This document shows, piece by piece, positions 38,131 to 50,415 of a stretch of 64,000 nt of DNA. Where the stretch lies: contig NC_088681.1 in NCBI RefSeq assembly GCF_950023065.1, positions 27,004,836 to 27,068,835 of the forward strand, written 5' to 3'. The notes beneath the pieces were generated by a model. It made no database searches and had not been told where the DNA came from. It was given only the letters and a program-made list of their open reading frames with translations. Numbering within the stretch: the first letter of the stretch is position 1; each line of letters starts with the position of its first letter. The DNA is from Planococcus citri (Eukaryota; Arthropoda; Insecta; Hemiptera; Pseudococcidae). A program made the translations under genes and the position numbers.

Positions 38131-39840
38131 GGATTTGTGTCTTCTCCACGGTCTATCCAAATTAACCTTCAGCTTACAGACGTCGTGGAAGTCACCGATA
38201 CAATCGAGGAGGGAGAAGGGGATATGTGGATTTCAGCGGAATAATAATTATGACTTCGTTATTATCTTATAGTCTTCCTATCGATCATGTTTCTGTACTT
38301 ACTGTGTAGACCATAAAACTACTGATACACACATATTTAAAGATGAAATTCGGCTCTAAACATCCCAGCAGCGATACTTGTACAATGTACAGTATGTAAC
38401 TTTAAACCAAACCATAGACATAGACCGTCGATGACTCTTCAATCGAGTAGGTACTACTTCCCGACAAAATTCTTTTTATGTATACAATACACACGAACCT
38501 CACCCGCAATTGCTATCCTACAGTGTCTCTGCCCAAGCTGTAGCTTCGACATACCAAAGTCTCCGAATTTAATCGTATTAACCATGTCGACGACCAATCA
38601 TCTCGCTATATTTCAAAGGATTCTACTTCCTTGGGCTTATTCCATATTTCCATTCAGCGCAGAACTACATATAAGCCCGGTGATATTTTAAATCTTTAGG
38701 TACCTACTTATATTCATTTCCAAATAAACCATATACGATTCCTAGACACTCTTTTTAGTACTTGAACATACCTAATGCTGCGTCTGTCTCTCACCGCCAG
38801 CGCAAAGGTACGAAGTAGAGGCAGCACATTTCGCATCTATTTATGAAAATACACAACTCCTCTCATTTATACTCGTCCAGTCGTCCTGCTGGCAAATGGC
38901 AGGGTATTTTTCACTTTCCATGTTTATGCTAACAAACAACAAACTGTAAAGTTGTTGTTGCAGTATACACACTGTCTCGTATAGGTATAGAACGACACGA
39001 CAATAGACAACTAACTCCCTATCTATACGTTGTATTTTACTTGTACTTATAATCTTTCCAGCGCAAATTTATCATCTCATTATCGCTATGGAAAGTTGCA
39101 ATCGTATACACGAGCCAGTGTATGGAACATTGGGAATAGATATGTGTACTTAAAGGTGGTTCAGCCGTCACCATAGAGGCCAGTTCCCCTAGACCTATAG
39201 TCGCTATCGTCGTCGTCGGTTTCTCTTAATATTGTTTTTAATTGTTGTCCATATTTATAGGTAAACGTATAAGTTACCTATGTTTACTGGTTTAGTAATA
39301 TTATGCCCATGTTATCTCGTGTCGCAGAGTCGTCCAATTCGATATAAATATACAAGCGCAAGCTGCACAATAACAAATTACAATTTATTATCAAAGCCTA
39401 ATAAAAGTAGCTCGACGAGTTCGCCGCCTTGTCTCCAGTGCAAGAGTTAGCCTATATGTACCAGTACTATAGGTAGAAGATATATACCTATGGATACATT
39501 TGTCAAGTCGTCTAATTCGACGTCAATTGTGTATTCCGGTGAGCGCTGAGCGCAGTAAACGTCTCAAGTGCATTGTCATCCGAGATGGCGATGAAATGAC
39601 CTAAAAATGCATACCGTCGTCATTTATCCTCCTTCTCTGGCATAGGTTTAGTATATCTACTACTACTGCGTATGTACATCCAGTCTTCAAACTTGGAGCA
39701 GGAAAGAAATTCGAGACGTAGCGTAGGGTTCGTCGCGCGTGACATTCAGGAGGATCGTCGTATAGTGACAACGGTCATCTCAAGATGACATCTTTCAATC
39801 GATATATCTACGTGGTCAAGATGGGTGTTCCATGGGTTTC
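38131..39840. other. CpG-containing, higher-complexity block
   Basis: Dense in CG, TATAGGTA and GTCGTC words, e.g. CGTCGTCGTCGG near 39205. A plus frame at 38431-38691 is open for 86 codons without any family resemblance or supporting signals, and I do not call it. Confidence 0.5.
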
Positions 39841-42800
39841 AACGAGTGGTCAGTCGAGACTTGCGAAAGAATCGTGTTCATGTGGCCAATGGGGAGTGCC
39901 AAAATATTTGATTTTTTAAAAAATAATTCAGGAGATTGGAAGCTGTACTGCAGAAGCAAATCATTTGAGAGAAAGTTTTTGCGATTTGAATATGTACTTC
40001 AATTTTGGAGAATGTGTTGGGGGAAGGATCCCAAAACCCGAAATTAATTTTCAAAGTCATTTTTGAGGGTCATCTTTTAAAATTTTTGCTATGAAAGTGA
40101 GAATGGGGCAAATTGCTCTTGACATAATTTTTCGAGACAAACAGCAAACTTCCTCTCATAATATAGTCTATCTATAGAACTGAATAAATTATCAGCATGT
40201 TAGGAAAAAAAGACACCTATTGAATTTTTTTGCATGGGGGACAAACCAGATTTTTAGGTATGAAAAATCGAAATTTGAGATAATTTTCCGAAAACCTTCA
40301 TAATGAATGATTATTCTATTAAAAAAGTAAAATTACTGCAAGAGCAAAATTTTTTTGAAAAAATTGATTAAAAACCCAAAAAACAGCAATTTTTGTTTCA
40401 GTATTTTTTCAAAATCTTCATCGTCAATGGGGATTGGGCGGGGAGGGGTTGATGTAGATCGCCCTTGGAAAATGCATTAAACCGCACTTGATTTTTCGTC
40501 ATTGAGATGAGACGATTCTTTCACTAAAGTAACCTCCATTTTAAAAAATTGTCAATTTTTTTTACAAATATATTTGGTTCGATGTTTTTTTATCAGCCCC
40601 TCCTTCTCTTCCTTTCAAATTTCAGGTTTTTCTTTCATAAGTTCAAAACGCTAACGAACAATTTCACCTTGCGTTCCATTTCAAACGATTTTTCAGCTCT
40701 ATTCTCAAAAAGAGGAGGAGAAGAAGAGGGGTTTAAACTGTAATTTTTTTATATTTTTCATTTTTCGTGGATTGACAATTGCTTCGAAGTTAGTAAAAAT
40801 ATTTTTATCTACATATTTGAGAAGCGTAAAGTCACTGAGAAAAAATTTTAGCTTCTGGGATGCTTCTGAGAGAGAGATATGGGTCATCAAAGAGGAAACA
40901 TTTTTGAAAAAATTGTGTTTTTTTTGCTCCAGCTTCTACCCATCCTATTCTGGAAAAATGGTCCAGTTTCAAAAGATAAAAATTTGAGATTCTGCGTCAA
41001 CTTGGGCTCTTTTCGTCAAGCGTTCTGAGTGGTTAAAAATGTGTAATTCGCTTATTTTGGGGGTGAATTCCAGTTTTGAAAATTTTTTCCTCTGAAACAT
41101 TTCACATTAATTAAGCCAAAACATCGAAAGATGTCATTTCTAAAACTGGAGAAATATTTTGACATACAGTGGTGCCGAATTTTTGGTCATTATCGTCAGT
41201 TTCAAAAAATCAAAAAAAAAAAAAAAAATGGCAAAAAATGCCAAATTTTTTTTGAAATTCAATTACCAAAAAATTGGTTTACATATCGTTCCAAAATATT
41301 TCTTCAGTTTCAGAAAAGATATCTATCAATATTTTGACATAAATAATGCGAAATATTCAAAAAGAAATTATTTTGAAAACACCAATTTACCCAAAAATAC
41401 ACGATTTGCAAATTTTCAACTGCTCAATAGAATCAAAAGGAAGCTATTAAATTTTGATGGTAATGGTCTAGGTTACCGCAGAAGCTCAATGAGTATAAGC
41501 AAGAGCGAAAAATCGCAGTTTTTTCGAAAGGGCCCTTTTACAAATGAGGAGGTGGATAGCAAAACGCAATAACTCCATTTTTGTTTTTTTTTTTGGGAAA
41601 TTAGGAAAAATTGTCAGGAGGGGAAGGGTGGGGGGTCGAGTTCCGAAATTGGTGTCAAATGAAAGGGGAAGGTGCCACAAATAAAATTTCCACTCAATTT
41701 CAAAATTTCGGTCACCTGGGTAAGCACAGTGAGGAAAAGAAAAAAAAGTTACCTATTGCGTTTTGAACACAAATTTTATTCCAAAAAATTGAAAAATTAT
41801 AGAAAAAAAACTTGTTTGATCGAGAATTTTCGATAAAAAACAATGAAAAAACTGGAATGCGAAATTCAAACAATTCCTGTGTGTGATATGGCATTCAGAG
41901 AGTGGCAACGAAAGCATCATTTTTTAAAGTAACTCCTACCCAACGATTTTCAGTACACCCACCCAATGAAAAAAAACAGTGTTACCACATCTGCGCAACT
42001 GAAATGTATAAAAAGTAGTGGAGTTATTGCGTTTTGCAAACAAAATCTCATTTTTTAATGCATTTAGCTCTAAAATCAGACTTGTTTTCCTCGATTGCGC
42101 TATGATATTCAACTGATGGACAAAATCTGACACCAGGAATGGATTCCCCGTTGAATTTTACATAAGGATAGATATCAAACTCAATTTTCGTAATTTTGGA
42201 GTTATTGCGTTTTGCTATCCACCTCCTCAAATTTATCTTGAAATAAGTGATTTGCAAATTATCAACCACTCAATAGAACCCTGAATGGTAGAAGGAATTT
42301 AGAGCGAAGAAATCACATTTTTTTTTTTTTGAAAATGCCTCTTCTTTGAGGACCCACATCTCCCCTCCAGGGGCACTTCCGGAGCTAAAATTTTTCCTGA
42401 GTGACTTTCATTTCAAAATGAAGGGCTTCACTGAATTTGGTCAAAATCCTTCAACATTTTTTCTTTGCAATCCATTCTACTGAGATAAAATCATTTATCT
42501 ATTGATAATTAAAAATTGAAAATTATAATAACAAAGAGCTAAATTGCTAGAAATACTAACTGAAAGTTTTCAAAAATCGCCTAAAATGCTTGAAAACTTG
42601 TAAGCGGTGAATTATCATCGACATGAGACCAAAAGATGTTGTTTTAAATTTTTTAAAAAAAGTTCAAAATACTTAGCTGATTTAGGACATTGAATAATAT
42701 TGACACGTTTTAAATGCAATTTTTATGTCTTGAAGATTTTTTTCCCAATTTGAAACACATTTCAATGCAGCAACTTTTTTTCCCTGCAAATTCATCTATT

Positions 42801-43080
42801 TTTGAGTTATTTGAATTTCCTTTATTTGAAACATTTTTCAATTATTCTTTTTCTATTTTCTTCTGTGCCAAGATTAAGGGGTTCTGAATCGATACGATGG
42901 TCAATGGTCATAATTATGAATTTGGGTTTGGGACTAATGTTTTTGAATATCAGTTATAGGTACCAATCAGGATGAGAAGTTTTTTTTTCTTCAAAATGTC
43001 GAGTTATTATACTCCTCTAGTCTAGCCCACTTCTTCCTTCCTTCTCTATTGAAATATTGATAAACAAAATGACCAATACG
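39841..43080. repeat. AT-rich block carrying TIR element copy 2
   Basis: A/T low-complexity sequence flanks the TIR element at 41546-42228. A purine-rich tract lies at 40710-40730. The 137-codon frame at 41159-41572 is lysine/phenylalanine-rich, runs through an A run and ends inside the transposon end, so it is not a gene. Confidence 0.6.
41546..42228 (-). mobile_element. Non-autonomous TIR DNA transposon (MITE-like), copy 2, inverted
   Basis: This is the second copy of the 19183-19873 element, in reverse orientation, 683 bp. It is about 95% identical by eye, with small indels in A/T runs. AAAT lies on both sides (41542-41545 and 42229-42232). Because the two copies face opposite ways, the AAAT is not part of the element on either side and behaves as a true target duplication. 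High similarity between copies suggests fairly recent activity of an autonomous relative elsewhere. Confidence 0.9.
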
Positions 43081-45080
43081 ATCGGTACAAAAAAAATCCC
43101 AACTTATTAAATGTTTTATGTTTTCATTAAAATGCAACTATTTAACAAACCCAACGTGTTTATAAAAACGAATTTGTCTGACGAAAAAGCGTGACATAAT
43201 CACTGAGCAAGACCACTTACAACTTTATTACCATTTGACAATTTTATTGTAGGTAGGTACCAGTTTGGCGAAAAATTTTGACACATCTATTTTTCAATAG
43301 AATCTTAACACAACCTGAAGGAGAATAATTGCGAATATGTTTAGCACCGGTGATTTCGTTTCTCGTTAATCTGCCTAGATTATAAAAACCTTCAACGTCA
43401 CACCACGTGAAAAAAATTAAAAATTCGGTTCAAATATAATGTCTCGTTTAAAATGAATAATGAAATTCCCAAAAGCATTCCGAACCGCAAACATTGAAAC
43501 GGTATCATATTTCATTGGCATCATCATCATCATCATCAACATATTCTCATCCATTAAGTGGTAAACTACTTAGACGTCGTGTTAAAGCAATCGTATGGGT
43601 TTTAAAGGTTCGCATCCTTTATCAACCTAGTTTTAATTTACCATCGTTTAAAATCTTTTGATAGCTGAGGTTTCACATCTGGTCTAAAAACATACGGTGG
43701 TGTAAAAACCTTAGGCTATTATCGGTCGGCTTTTTAATACTAAAACTTGTCGTACGTTTCTTCGAATAATTTAAACTTCCCTAGAGAGAGATATACGGAT
43801 TTTGTTTACTAATTCACTTTTTTTCTCATTATTTTTTTCCCCTTCAAGTCTTCAGTAGCAGTAGTGATTAAAACGCAAGGTCGTTACGATGACTCGTCCA
43901 ACATATTCCAGCCGAATTTCACGGTCAAATTGGTGCAACTGCAGCTGACAATGAGCAGATTGACTCGCGTCGTTACAAATTAGCCGACGTTATATTTATA
44001 AAACAAACATTGAAAAAATCTTGGCAAGCACAAATCCACGTATTAAAATGGTTTAAATTGAAAAGTGTCATTTCTGGTAATTTAAAAATAAACTCCAGCG
44101 AAGCCTCGAGTGCAACGAAAGGGGTAAACGGTGTCAGATCTTTCGTCAACTTCCAAACTGTAGATCTATAGGGCTGTAAAATATGTACGACTCGTAGAAT
44201 TTACTTGAACAGAAATGTAAAGAAAATTAAGCATAGTGATATGGGCAAAACGTGCCAACTAAATTGGCATACCTAATATATTTTTCAATACTTATCGGGA
44301 ACGATTCGGGCGAATGGGGGCGGTTTGTGAAGACCTTGAGGCGGATTTAAAATACCGTATTTGTTTTTTTTCTCTCTTTTTAACCACCGTACTCTGTTGT
44401 ACATTTAATTACTAAATTAGGTAGATATCTAGATACTCGAATATGTAATACGAGCGCTTCCTTCGAGTATTACTTCACTACCTATACAGACCGCCACAGT
44501 GAGACATATAAAGCGGATTGTATAATTACAGTAATTTCTATTCGTGATGATTATTTGTATAAATGTAAATAGAATATATTTCAAGTTCGACAGTGGAACT
44601 GATTTCGTGCTAAGAATAGCACCGCAGTCCGGAACGCGCGGTATTCGTTTGAAATTAAAATCAACCTTTTGCCTATTACAATGCGATGATATTCAAATAG
44701 GTACGAGCCAGTTGGAAATTGATCAGTAGCCGAGATCTGTGTAAATGCTACCTTGATGGGTAAATTATTCAAAACTTGGAAATTACCTATTCGAATTTTA
44801 TAGAGATTCGTTTGTTGGTATTCCATTGTGAAGTGATTTTTTCTCCTCTCTTATGAGGTGGAACTGTGAAATTGTATTCTAAAGAAAGACGATATATGCT
44901 GGAAAAGTGGACAGAATCGTCGAATAATATACGAATGAAACAAATTGTTTTACAGAGATGATGATAGATAAAGATCAGTTGGCAACTACTCGTATACGAT
45001 ATACGTGAATCACAATTGCATAATCGGTCACTAGACAAATCAAACCACGTGGAGTATTCTATAAATATAAAATGGTTGGA
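43081..45080. other. CpG-containing, higher-complexity block
   Basis: CpG words are frequent and a (CAT)n tract of seven units lies at about 43519-43538. Frames at 44544-44826 are open on both strands and are not called. Confidence 0.5.
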
Positions 45081-46021
45081 AAATCATTGAGATTATTTTA
45101 ATCGGGACATTAAATGTTATTTTAAAAGATGAACTGTTTTGCCTCTTCAATCATGATAGTTTCACTCCATTTTTTTTCGAGTTCCTTTGGAGGCCCCGAA
45201 CCGATGACTGCGATGCCTTAAAAGCTTTTCATCCGCCCTATTGTCACTTCAAATTCAAAATATTCTCAGAAAATATTTTTTTATACGTCATTATGTCAAT
45301 AATTATGACGATAATTTACAATTTATGCCATTTTTAAAACATTTTAGATAGGTGCCCAATTTTTAAAATATTTTGTGATTTTTGAATTAGGTATGTACTT
45401 GACATTATCAAAAAATAAAATAATGACGTTGAACTGTACAATTTTTTCAATTGAAAAAATTGAAATTTGTACCCTCTTCCTCAGGAAATAGCTGAATGAC
45501 CCTAAAGTAATGTTTTCCAGTGTATTCAACAAATTTAATTTTTTCAAAGTTTTTAGAACATAATGGCGACACCCTTCCCCCTTCAAGTAGGTAAAAATGA
45601 AGAGTTCAAACTCGATTTTTTGAATTTTTTCAATTACAGAATTTGCATTTTTTTTCTATTTTTTTCAAATTTTTGAAACATAAGTTTTTATATTTTAAAA
45701 TTTAAACCATCTTTATGGAATAAAATTTTAAGATTTTGGAAATTTTATACCAGGTGCAACTTAAAATATGTGACTGAGCCGATACAGAGTCATTGAGTGA
45801 ATTCTGATGAAGTTCAACATTTGTTAATTCTTTACTAATCTCAAACCTTTGTTTCATTTTTTTTGGCGTTTTAGAGAATCAAAGTCTGGAGAAAATTGTC
45901 CATTCTGTCTCCTCCTCTTTACAACTCTATTCTTTTTTCAAAATTGGGAGCATGAGGGAAACCAAGACCTTGAATCATTTTCAATCAATTGATATTCTGA
46001 CCATATTAAATGTTAAAAATA

Positions 46022-46945
46022 CAGTAAAAGCTCGTTATAATGCTGATTTTGTTATACCTAACGCTGATTTCGTTATAACACTGATTTCCACTGGTCCCTA
46101 GACAACCCCATTTAAACTAATGTAAAATTAATCCCGCTATAACGCTCATGAGCAATTATAAATCTCGTTTTAACGCTCTAAAATTCAGGAAAAATCAGAT
46201 TTTAAAAATAATTTTGACAACAAAAAACCAATTTTTTGCGACAAAAAAGCTTACTTTCATGTAAAAAATTCTCACTTACTGAGAATTTTGGCCGCAACAA
46301 CAGTTTTCTTTTGCAATTTTTGCAAGTTTTGAATTTTAAAAAAGTAAATGAAACTTTTTATGGAACAATGTTGCCAAAAAATCTGTTTTTTAACTTTCAA
46401 CAGTTTCAGTTCATACAACAAGTAAAATTATTTTTGATTTTGGCCAAAAAAAGTAAAGATTTTTTGTTAAGCTAATCCAAGTTTAATAGAAGCTTGATTA
46501 CAAATTCTTACAAAGAAAGCAGGTAAGTAAGTATCTAAAGTTTTTACAAAAGAGTCGAGTTCTAGATTTTTCATCATTTGAGAAGAAAACTGAAAAGTAA
46601 AATTTTTCAAAACTTCGGTAAGCAACTGACTACTTTTTGGAAAATTTGAAACAAAAAAGCAAGGCTTTCTGAAAATTTTGACCACAGAAAACAGTTACAA
46701 CAGACCTCAAAATCAAAGTAAAATTTCATTTTTTTTTTCAATTTCCAACTGGAACAGTTGTTCAAATTCAAAATAAAGTTCACATTTCCACTTCTTTTAT
46801 TACATTCTTTTTGCTTTAAAACTAGAATTTGCGGTATTACACTCATCAGCGTTAAAATGAGACTTTTGGTTATAATGTGTTTCGGTTTATAACACTTTTT
46901 TTGCAGTCCCTTGAAGAGCATTATGCTTATAACGAGCTTTTACTG
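46022..46945. mobile_element. Non-autonomous pogo/Tigger-like DNA transposon
   Basis: The left end CAGTAAAAGCTCGTTATAA is matched inverted at the right end, finishing at 46945. TA dinucleotides at 46020-46021 and 46946-46947 are the target duplication of the Tc1/mariner/pogo superfamily. Near both ends ATAACGC- or TTTTAACGCT-type words recur at short intervals, a layout typical of pogo/Tigger-type ends. The body at about 46200-46690 is not a transposase but degenerate TTTTTGCAAG / TTTTGGCC sequence of the satellite type seen elsewhere. No coding capacity remains. Confidence 0.88.
46200..46690. repeat. Satellite-like interior of the pogo-like element
   Basis: Units such as CTTTTGCAATTTTTGCAAGTTTTGAA and GAAAATTTGAAACAAAAAAGC resemble the arrays at 9.9, 32.3, 51.3 and 57.3 kb. 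It lies wholly between the two transposon ends, which ties the satellite family to this type of element. Confidence 0.6.
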
Positions 46946-47014
46946 TAATGAAAAATTGCTTCATTATGGGTAATAAATTCATAGTCTTTGAGATTGCGAA
47001 GAACGTGTTACATT

Positions 47015-47531
47015 CAGGGCTGTTGAATTACCGTAATTTATTCGCTGGTAAAATATGGCGGTAAAATACGGTAAAATATGGTATTTCACCACTTTGGATA
47101 TGAAGAATTATAGAGGGCAGATTGTATGACTCTCATTCAAATCTGAACTAAGTTTAACTCATTGTTTTTGACGAGTTAAACTGAGTTCAACTCTTGACAA
47201 GAGTTGAACGAGAGTCGTACAAGTGACCCCTATAGTAGTTTGACTACGAAGTTCTGAACATTCTGACCTGCCCCTGAAGTAAATTTTCATCATTAGGTGT
47301 TATTAGAGATTATAGGAAATTTTCCATGGAAGTTTTTTGGAAATTTAGAGGAAAAATTTTTGGTAACTTTCAAGTCATAAACTTCCATGGAAATTTGGAA
47401 ATTTATGAAGAAAAGTTGGAAAAAAAGTATTCAATTTTACTTTTTGGTAAATTACAGCAATAAACTTTTGGTAAAATACTTACGGTAAAATACCGCCGTA
47501 ATTTACCTACATAAATTACCTTACAGCCCTG
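47015..47531. mobile_element. Non-autonomous hAT-like TIR element
   Basis: The left end CAGGGCTGT is matched by ACAGCCCTG at the right end. Both subterminal zones carry repeated GGTAAAATA and TACCG words in opposite orientations (47035-47090 and 47445-47520). The 8-mer GTTACATT lies directly before the left end (47007-47014) and again at 47536-47543, four bases past the right end. An 8-bp duplication and a CAGGG start fit hAT; the four-base offset is unexplained. The interior contains a GAGTTAAACTGAGTTCAACTC-type inverted segment near 47170-47210. No transposase is encoded. Confidence 0.75.
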
Positions 47532-47900
47532 GTTGGTTACATTACCAATCAATAGAGACTTGGAAGATCCTGTTAAAACTGAGAGTAGCAGTGTTTTGAA
47601 GGAAACTAAAAGCACTCAACCAACGTCGAAGAACTATTTTGAAATCTTCTCCAAAATCATAGTGTTTCTTGTCAGGGAATGATGATTTGGACAACAAAAA
47701 TTTCCAAAACTCTCATGATAGTGAAAACAATTCAGAGTGAGTTTCAAAATTGACTAAATGGAGAAGTTTACACAACAGTAACTGATCAAAATCTCCAGAT
47801 CTCAACTATCTCGCTAATTGTGTTGAAATCAAGATTTTCTTGTCCAAATTAGATTTGTTACAGAGTTCTTAAGAAGAAGCTATTTTGAAGTCAAGATTGT

Positions 47901-48026
47901 TCTAAATGGAAAGAAGCAATGCATACCATGATAAAATCCATGGCTACTAACAATGTGTGGGATTTAGTTCCTAGACCACAGGGAAAGCCTGTTCAATGAA
48001 ACCAATGGGTTTTTCGCATTAAAACA
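47901..48026 (+). pseudogene. Ty1/copia reverse-transcriptase N-terminal remnant
   Basis: The frame from 47901 reads WKEAM, then NNVWDLVPRPQGK, then a TGA at 47997-47999, then QWVFRIK. This is the conserved opening of copia-type RT (W..AM..E...L..N.TW.LV..P..K......WVF..K). An in-frame TGA breaks it, and no further RT motif (such as YVDD), gag, integrase or LTR is visible on either side. It is a short dead fragment. Confidence 0.85.
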
Positions 48027-48582
48027 ACCCCAGTTTACTAAAAATTGACAAAATCGTGTGACATATCGTTAACTATCAGGTTTTTTAGAGCACTGAATAC
48101 GAATATCAACCAATTTTTTTGATTTGGTCCCTCAAATGCCCTCATCAGGTATAGACAACTTTTGAAAGACAGGAATTGCTTGACTTATGAAGATGCCTTA
48201 AACATCATAGACATTTTTCCATCTTGAATTTGCAAGTCAACATGAAAAAGTTGAGGTACAACACAACTTTAAAACTCAAAGGTGCTCAAATGGACTTTTA
48301 AGACAAATTCGTATAAATTTTCAGTCGTCGTCGTCATGGTTCCTTGTCCTTTACAGGACATTGGAAATAGTACCTAATATTATTTCCTCTCTATTTTGAT
48401 GACTTTTATTCAAAAGTCCAGAGACTAGATCAAAGTTACAGTAGGGTATCCAAAAAGCAATAATTTGAAAGCTCGATCATAACCATGGCTAGCATAAAAT
48501 AAAATATTTTAACGATATTTATTTTTCATGTTTGAAAATTACAGAGAATAAAAATGAATTTTCGATTTCGTTTTGATTTCAG

Positions 48583-48632
48583 AATTACGCAGAATAACCG
48601 ATCACTGTGATAACTCTACGGTTCGTTACTTG
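48583..48632 (+). other. Possible 50-bp internal exon
   Basis: TTTTGATTTCAG ends at 48582 and a strong donor TTG|GTAAGTTG starts at 48633. One of the three frames between them is open for 16 codons with mixed residues. Splice signals alone are weak evidence, and no neighbouring exon of matching phase is identified. Confidence 0.2.
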
Positions 48633-48838
48633 GTAAGTTGTACTTTTGAATCTCTTCAAGGTCTATTTTTTCAAGCTTAGAAAATGTTGAGAAAATCTTC
48701 GAAACACTTTCCCTTAGTTATTAGCAATCCCCTCAATACACGATTTGAACGAATGCACCCCACTGTTTCCGGATCTATAAATACCAACACGATACAAACT
48801 GATCGAACGATAATAATCAATCGACTAAATCTAAAATC

Positions 48839-48997
48839 ATGAAAGTGTTTTTAAAAATTCTAAAAGTCATCTCGTCTATATTGAACATTGACAGAACGCT
48901 GGTAACTATACCGCCCAAATACGAGCCAGGATGTCAAAAATACTTACACGATTTGCTTCCTCTTCATGCAAAGACGATAACCTTAGAAACATATTAG
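48839..48997 (+). CDS. Short 52-residue open frame behind a TATA-like box
   Basis: TATAAATA at 48776-48783 lies about 55 bases before ATG 48839. The frame starts MKVFLKILKVISSIL, an amphipathic or weakly hydrophobic start, and continues to a TAG at 48995-48997. A GGTAACT donor-like site lies in the frame at about 48900. The product resembles no family I know. It could be a small secreted peptide, the first exon of a gene, or chance. Confidence 0.2.
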   Translation: MKVFLKILKVISSILNIDRTLVTIPPKYEPGCQKYLHDLLPLHAKTITLETY

Positions 48998-50286
48998 ATC
49001 GATATTTAGCTATCTCGATTTTCCATTACTGTGGACGCGAGCCATCGATACATAAATTGATGGTATTAAAATGTAATACGTAAAATGTAAAATTCGTGCT
49101 ACGAAATATTCACCTATGGTGCAGAATGTACTTTTACCTTCACTTAATGTAGCAAAGGATACGTACACTTCCTGCTTCCACTCGACGGTTTTTACCTGAT
49201 ACCTCGCAAAGACATAAAAAAAATTCTATGTGAACTGGGTTTATGAACTTGTTTCATCAAACTGCAAGGTGAACGTGATTACGTATTATATCGCAAAATC
49301 TTTAACCGGTTTCGTGTACTTAATATAATAGAATTACCCAAATGTAAACGCGTTGATATGATTAATTATTGTACATAATTGAATTATCTACATGCTGACG
49401 ATCCGGCTGACGACCGAAAAGAATACCCTCGGTAGTATGGAATTTTATCATTATTAAAGTTGATAATACACCGCGAACGCAAACAGCCATCCGCGAGTTT
49501 ATCGTTCGTTGAATTTTTCTTCTTTTTTTTCTGCTTAAATATGGAGAAAATATTTGATAATTTACTCGATAAGCCTCGAATCAAGGTAACCTTGTTCACT
49601 ATATGGAGAATTTCCAGCCAAAACGTCCTCATCGTTTATGGAAAACGTGGAGAAAATTCGTAGAATATGAAATAACCGGTAAAAGCGAGAGTATAGTTAA
49701 ATACGAGTACGTCTAACTGGTTTTCATCTGAGTCACCCGTCGCCAGCCATCATATTTTATAGGTAAAACTATATAAAATACCTACCTACTGGAATTGGAT
49801 GAAATTTATGCCACCATTTGACTTCTCGAATAAAAAATTATACCACCAAATTTATACGAAATAGGAACCAGATATCTACCTAGGTACCTACCTAAGTATC
49901 TACCTAGTTACATACGTAGGAATTTTCACAACATTGCATCATCTATAAAGAAATGCATTGCAATGCAACTAGGTATATGTATGATAGTGATGATAATGAT
50001 GATGAGATTTTGATAATAGGATTTATTAGACCGACGAGTGTAAAAAAATGTTAAAACGTTCAAGAGGTAATAAATTTTTTTCATCGTATATATTCTTGAA
50101 GATTATCGCAAATGCACCTTCAATGCGGTTTAATGCGACTTACGCGGAGTTGTTTGAATCAGATACGACGACAATTTGTAATATGTCGGATCAATGTAAC
50201 ACTCGCGAGGAGTAATGCTAATCTCTGACTGAGACGGAGGTTCGCCTGTTCGGTGCGGTGATGTGAAGTGTACCACAACAACAACT

Positions 50287-50415
50287 ATGTCACAGTTTAA
50301 AACAATTCTACTTAACCTTCTCGACTACTTAACATACTACAATTACAATCAGACAGATAAAAATACACCTAAACTGGCAGATAATCTGTTACCACAATTA
50401 AGCATTTCCTATCGG
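50287..50415 (+). CDS. Possible first coding exon, 43 codons, unrecognised
   Basis: ATG at 50287 opens MSQFKTILLNLLDYLTYY and stays open to a strong phase-0 donor, CGG|GTGAGT, at 50415/50416. The frame also reads upstream of the ATG for a few threonine codons (ACA)n. The region is CpG-containing and the codons are mixed. No known domain is present and no downstream exon is found, so confidence is low. Confidence 0.22.

Larger units (their letters stand above)
45081..48560. other. AT-rich block with clustered transposon remnants
   Basis: Within 2 kb lie a pogo-like element (46022-46945), a hAT-like element (47015-47531) and a copia fragment (47901-48026), listed separately. The sequence before 46020 and after 48030 is A/T-rich with no supported gene. 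Confidence 0.6.

Noticed and set aside
41159..41572. 137-codon plus-strand open frame
   Set aside because: It reads through an A run and into the end of the TIR transposon, so it cannot be one gene.
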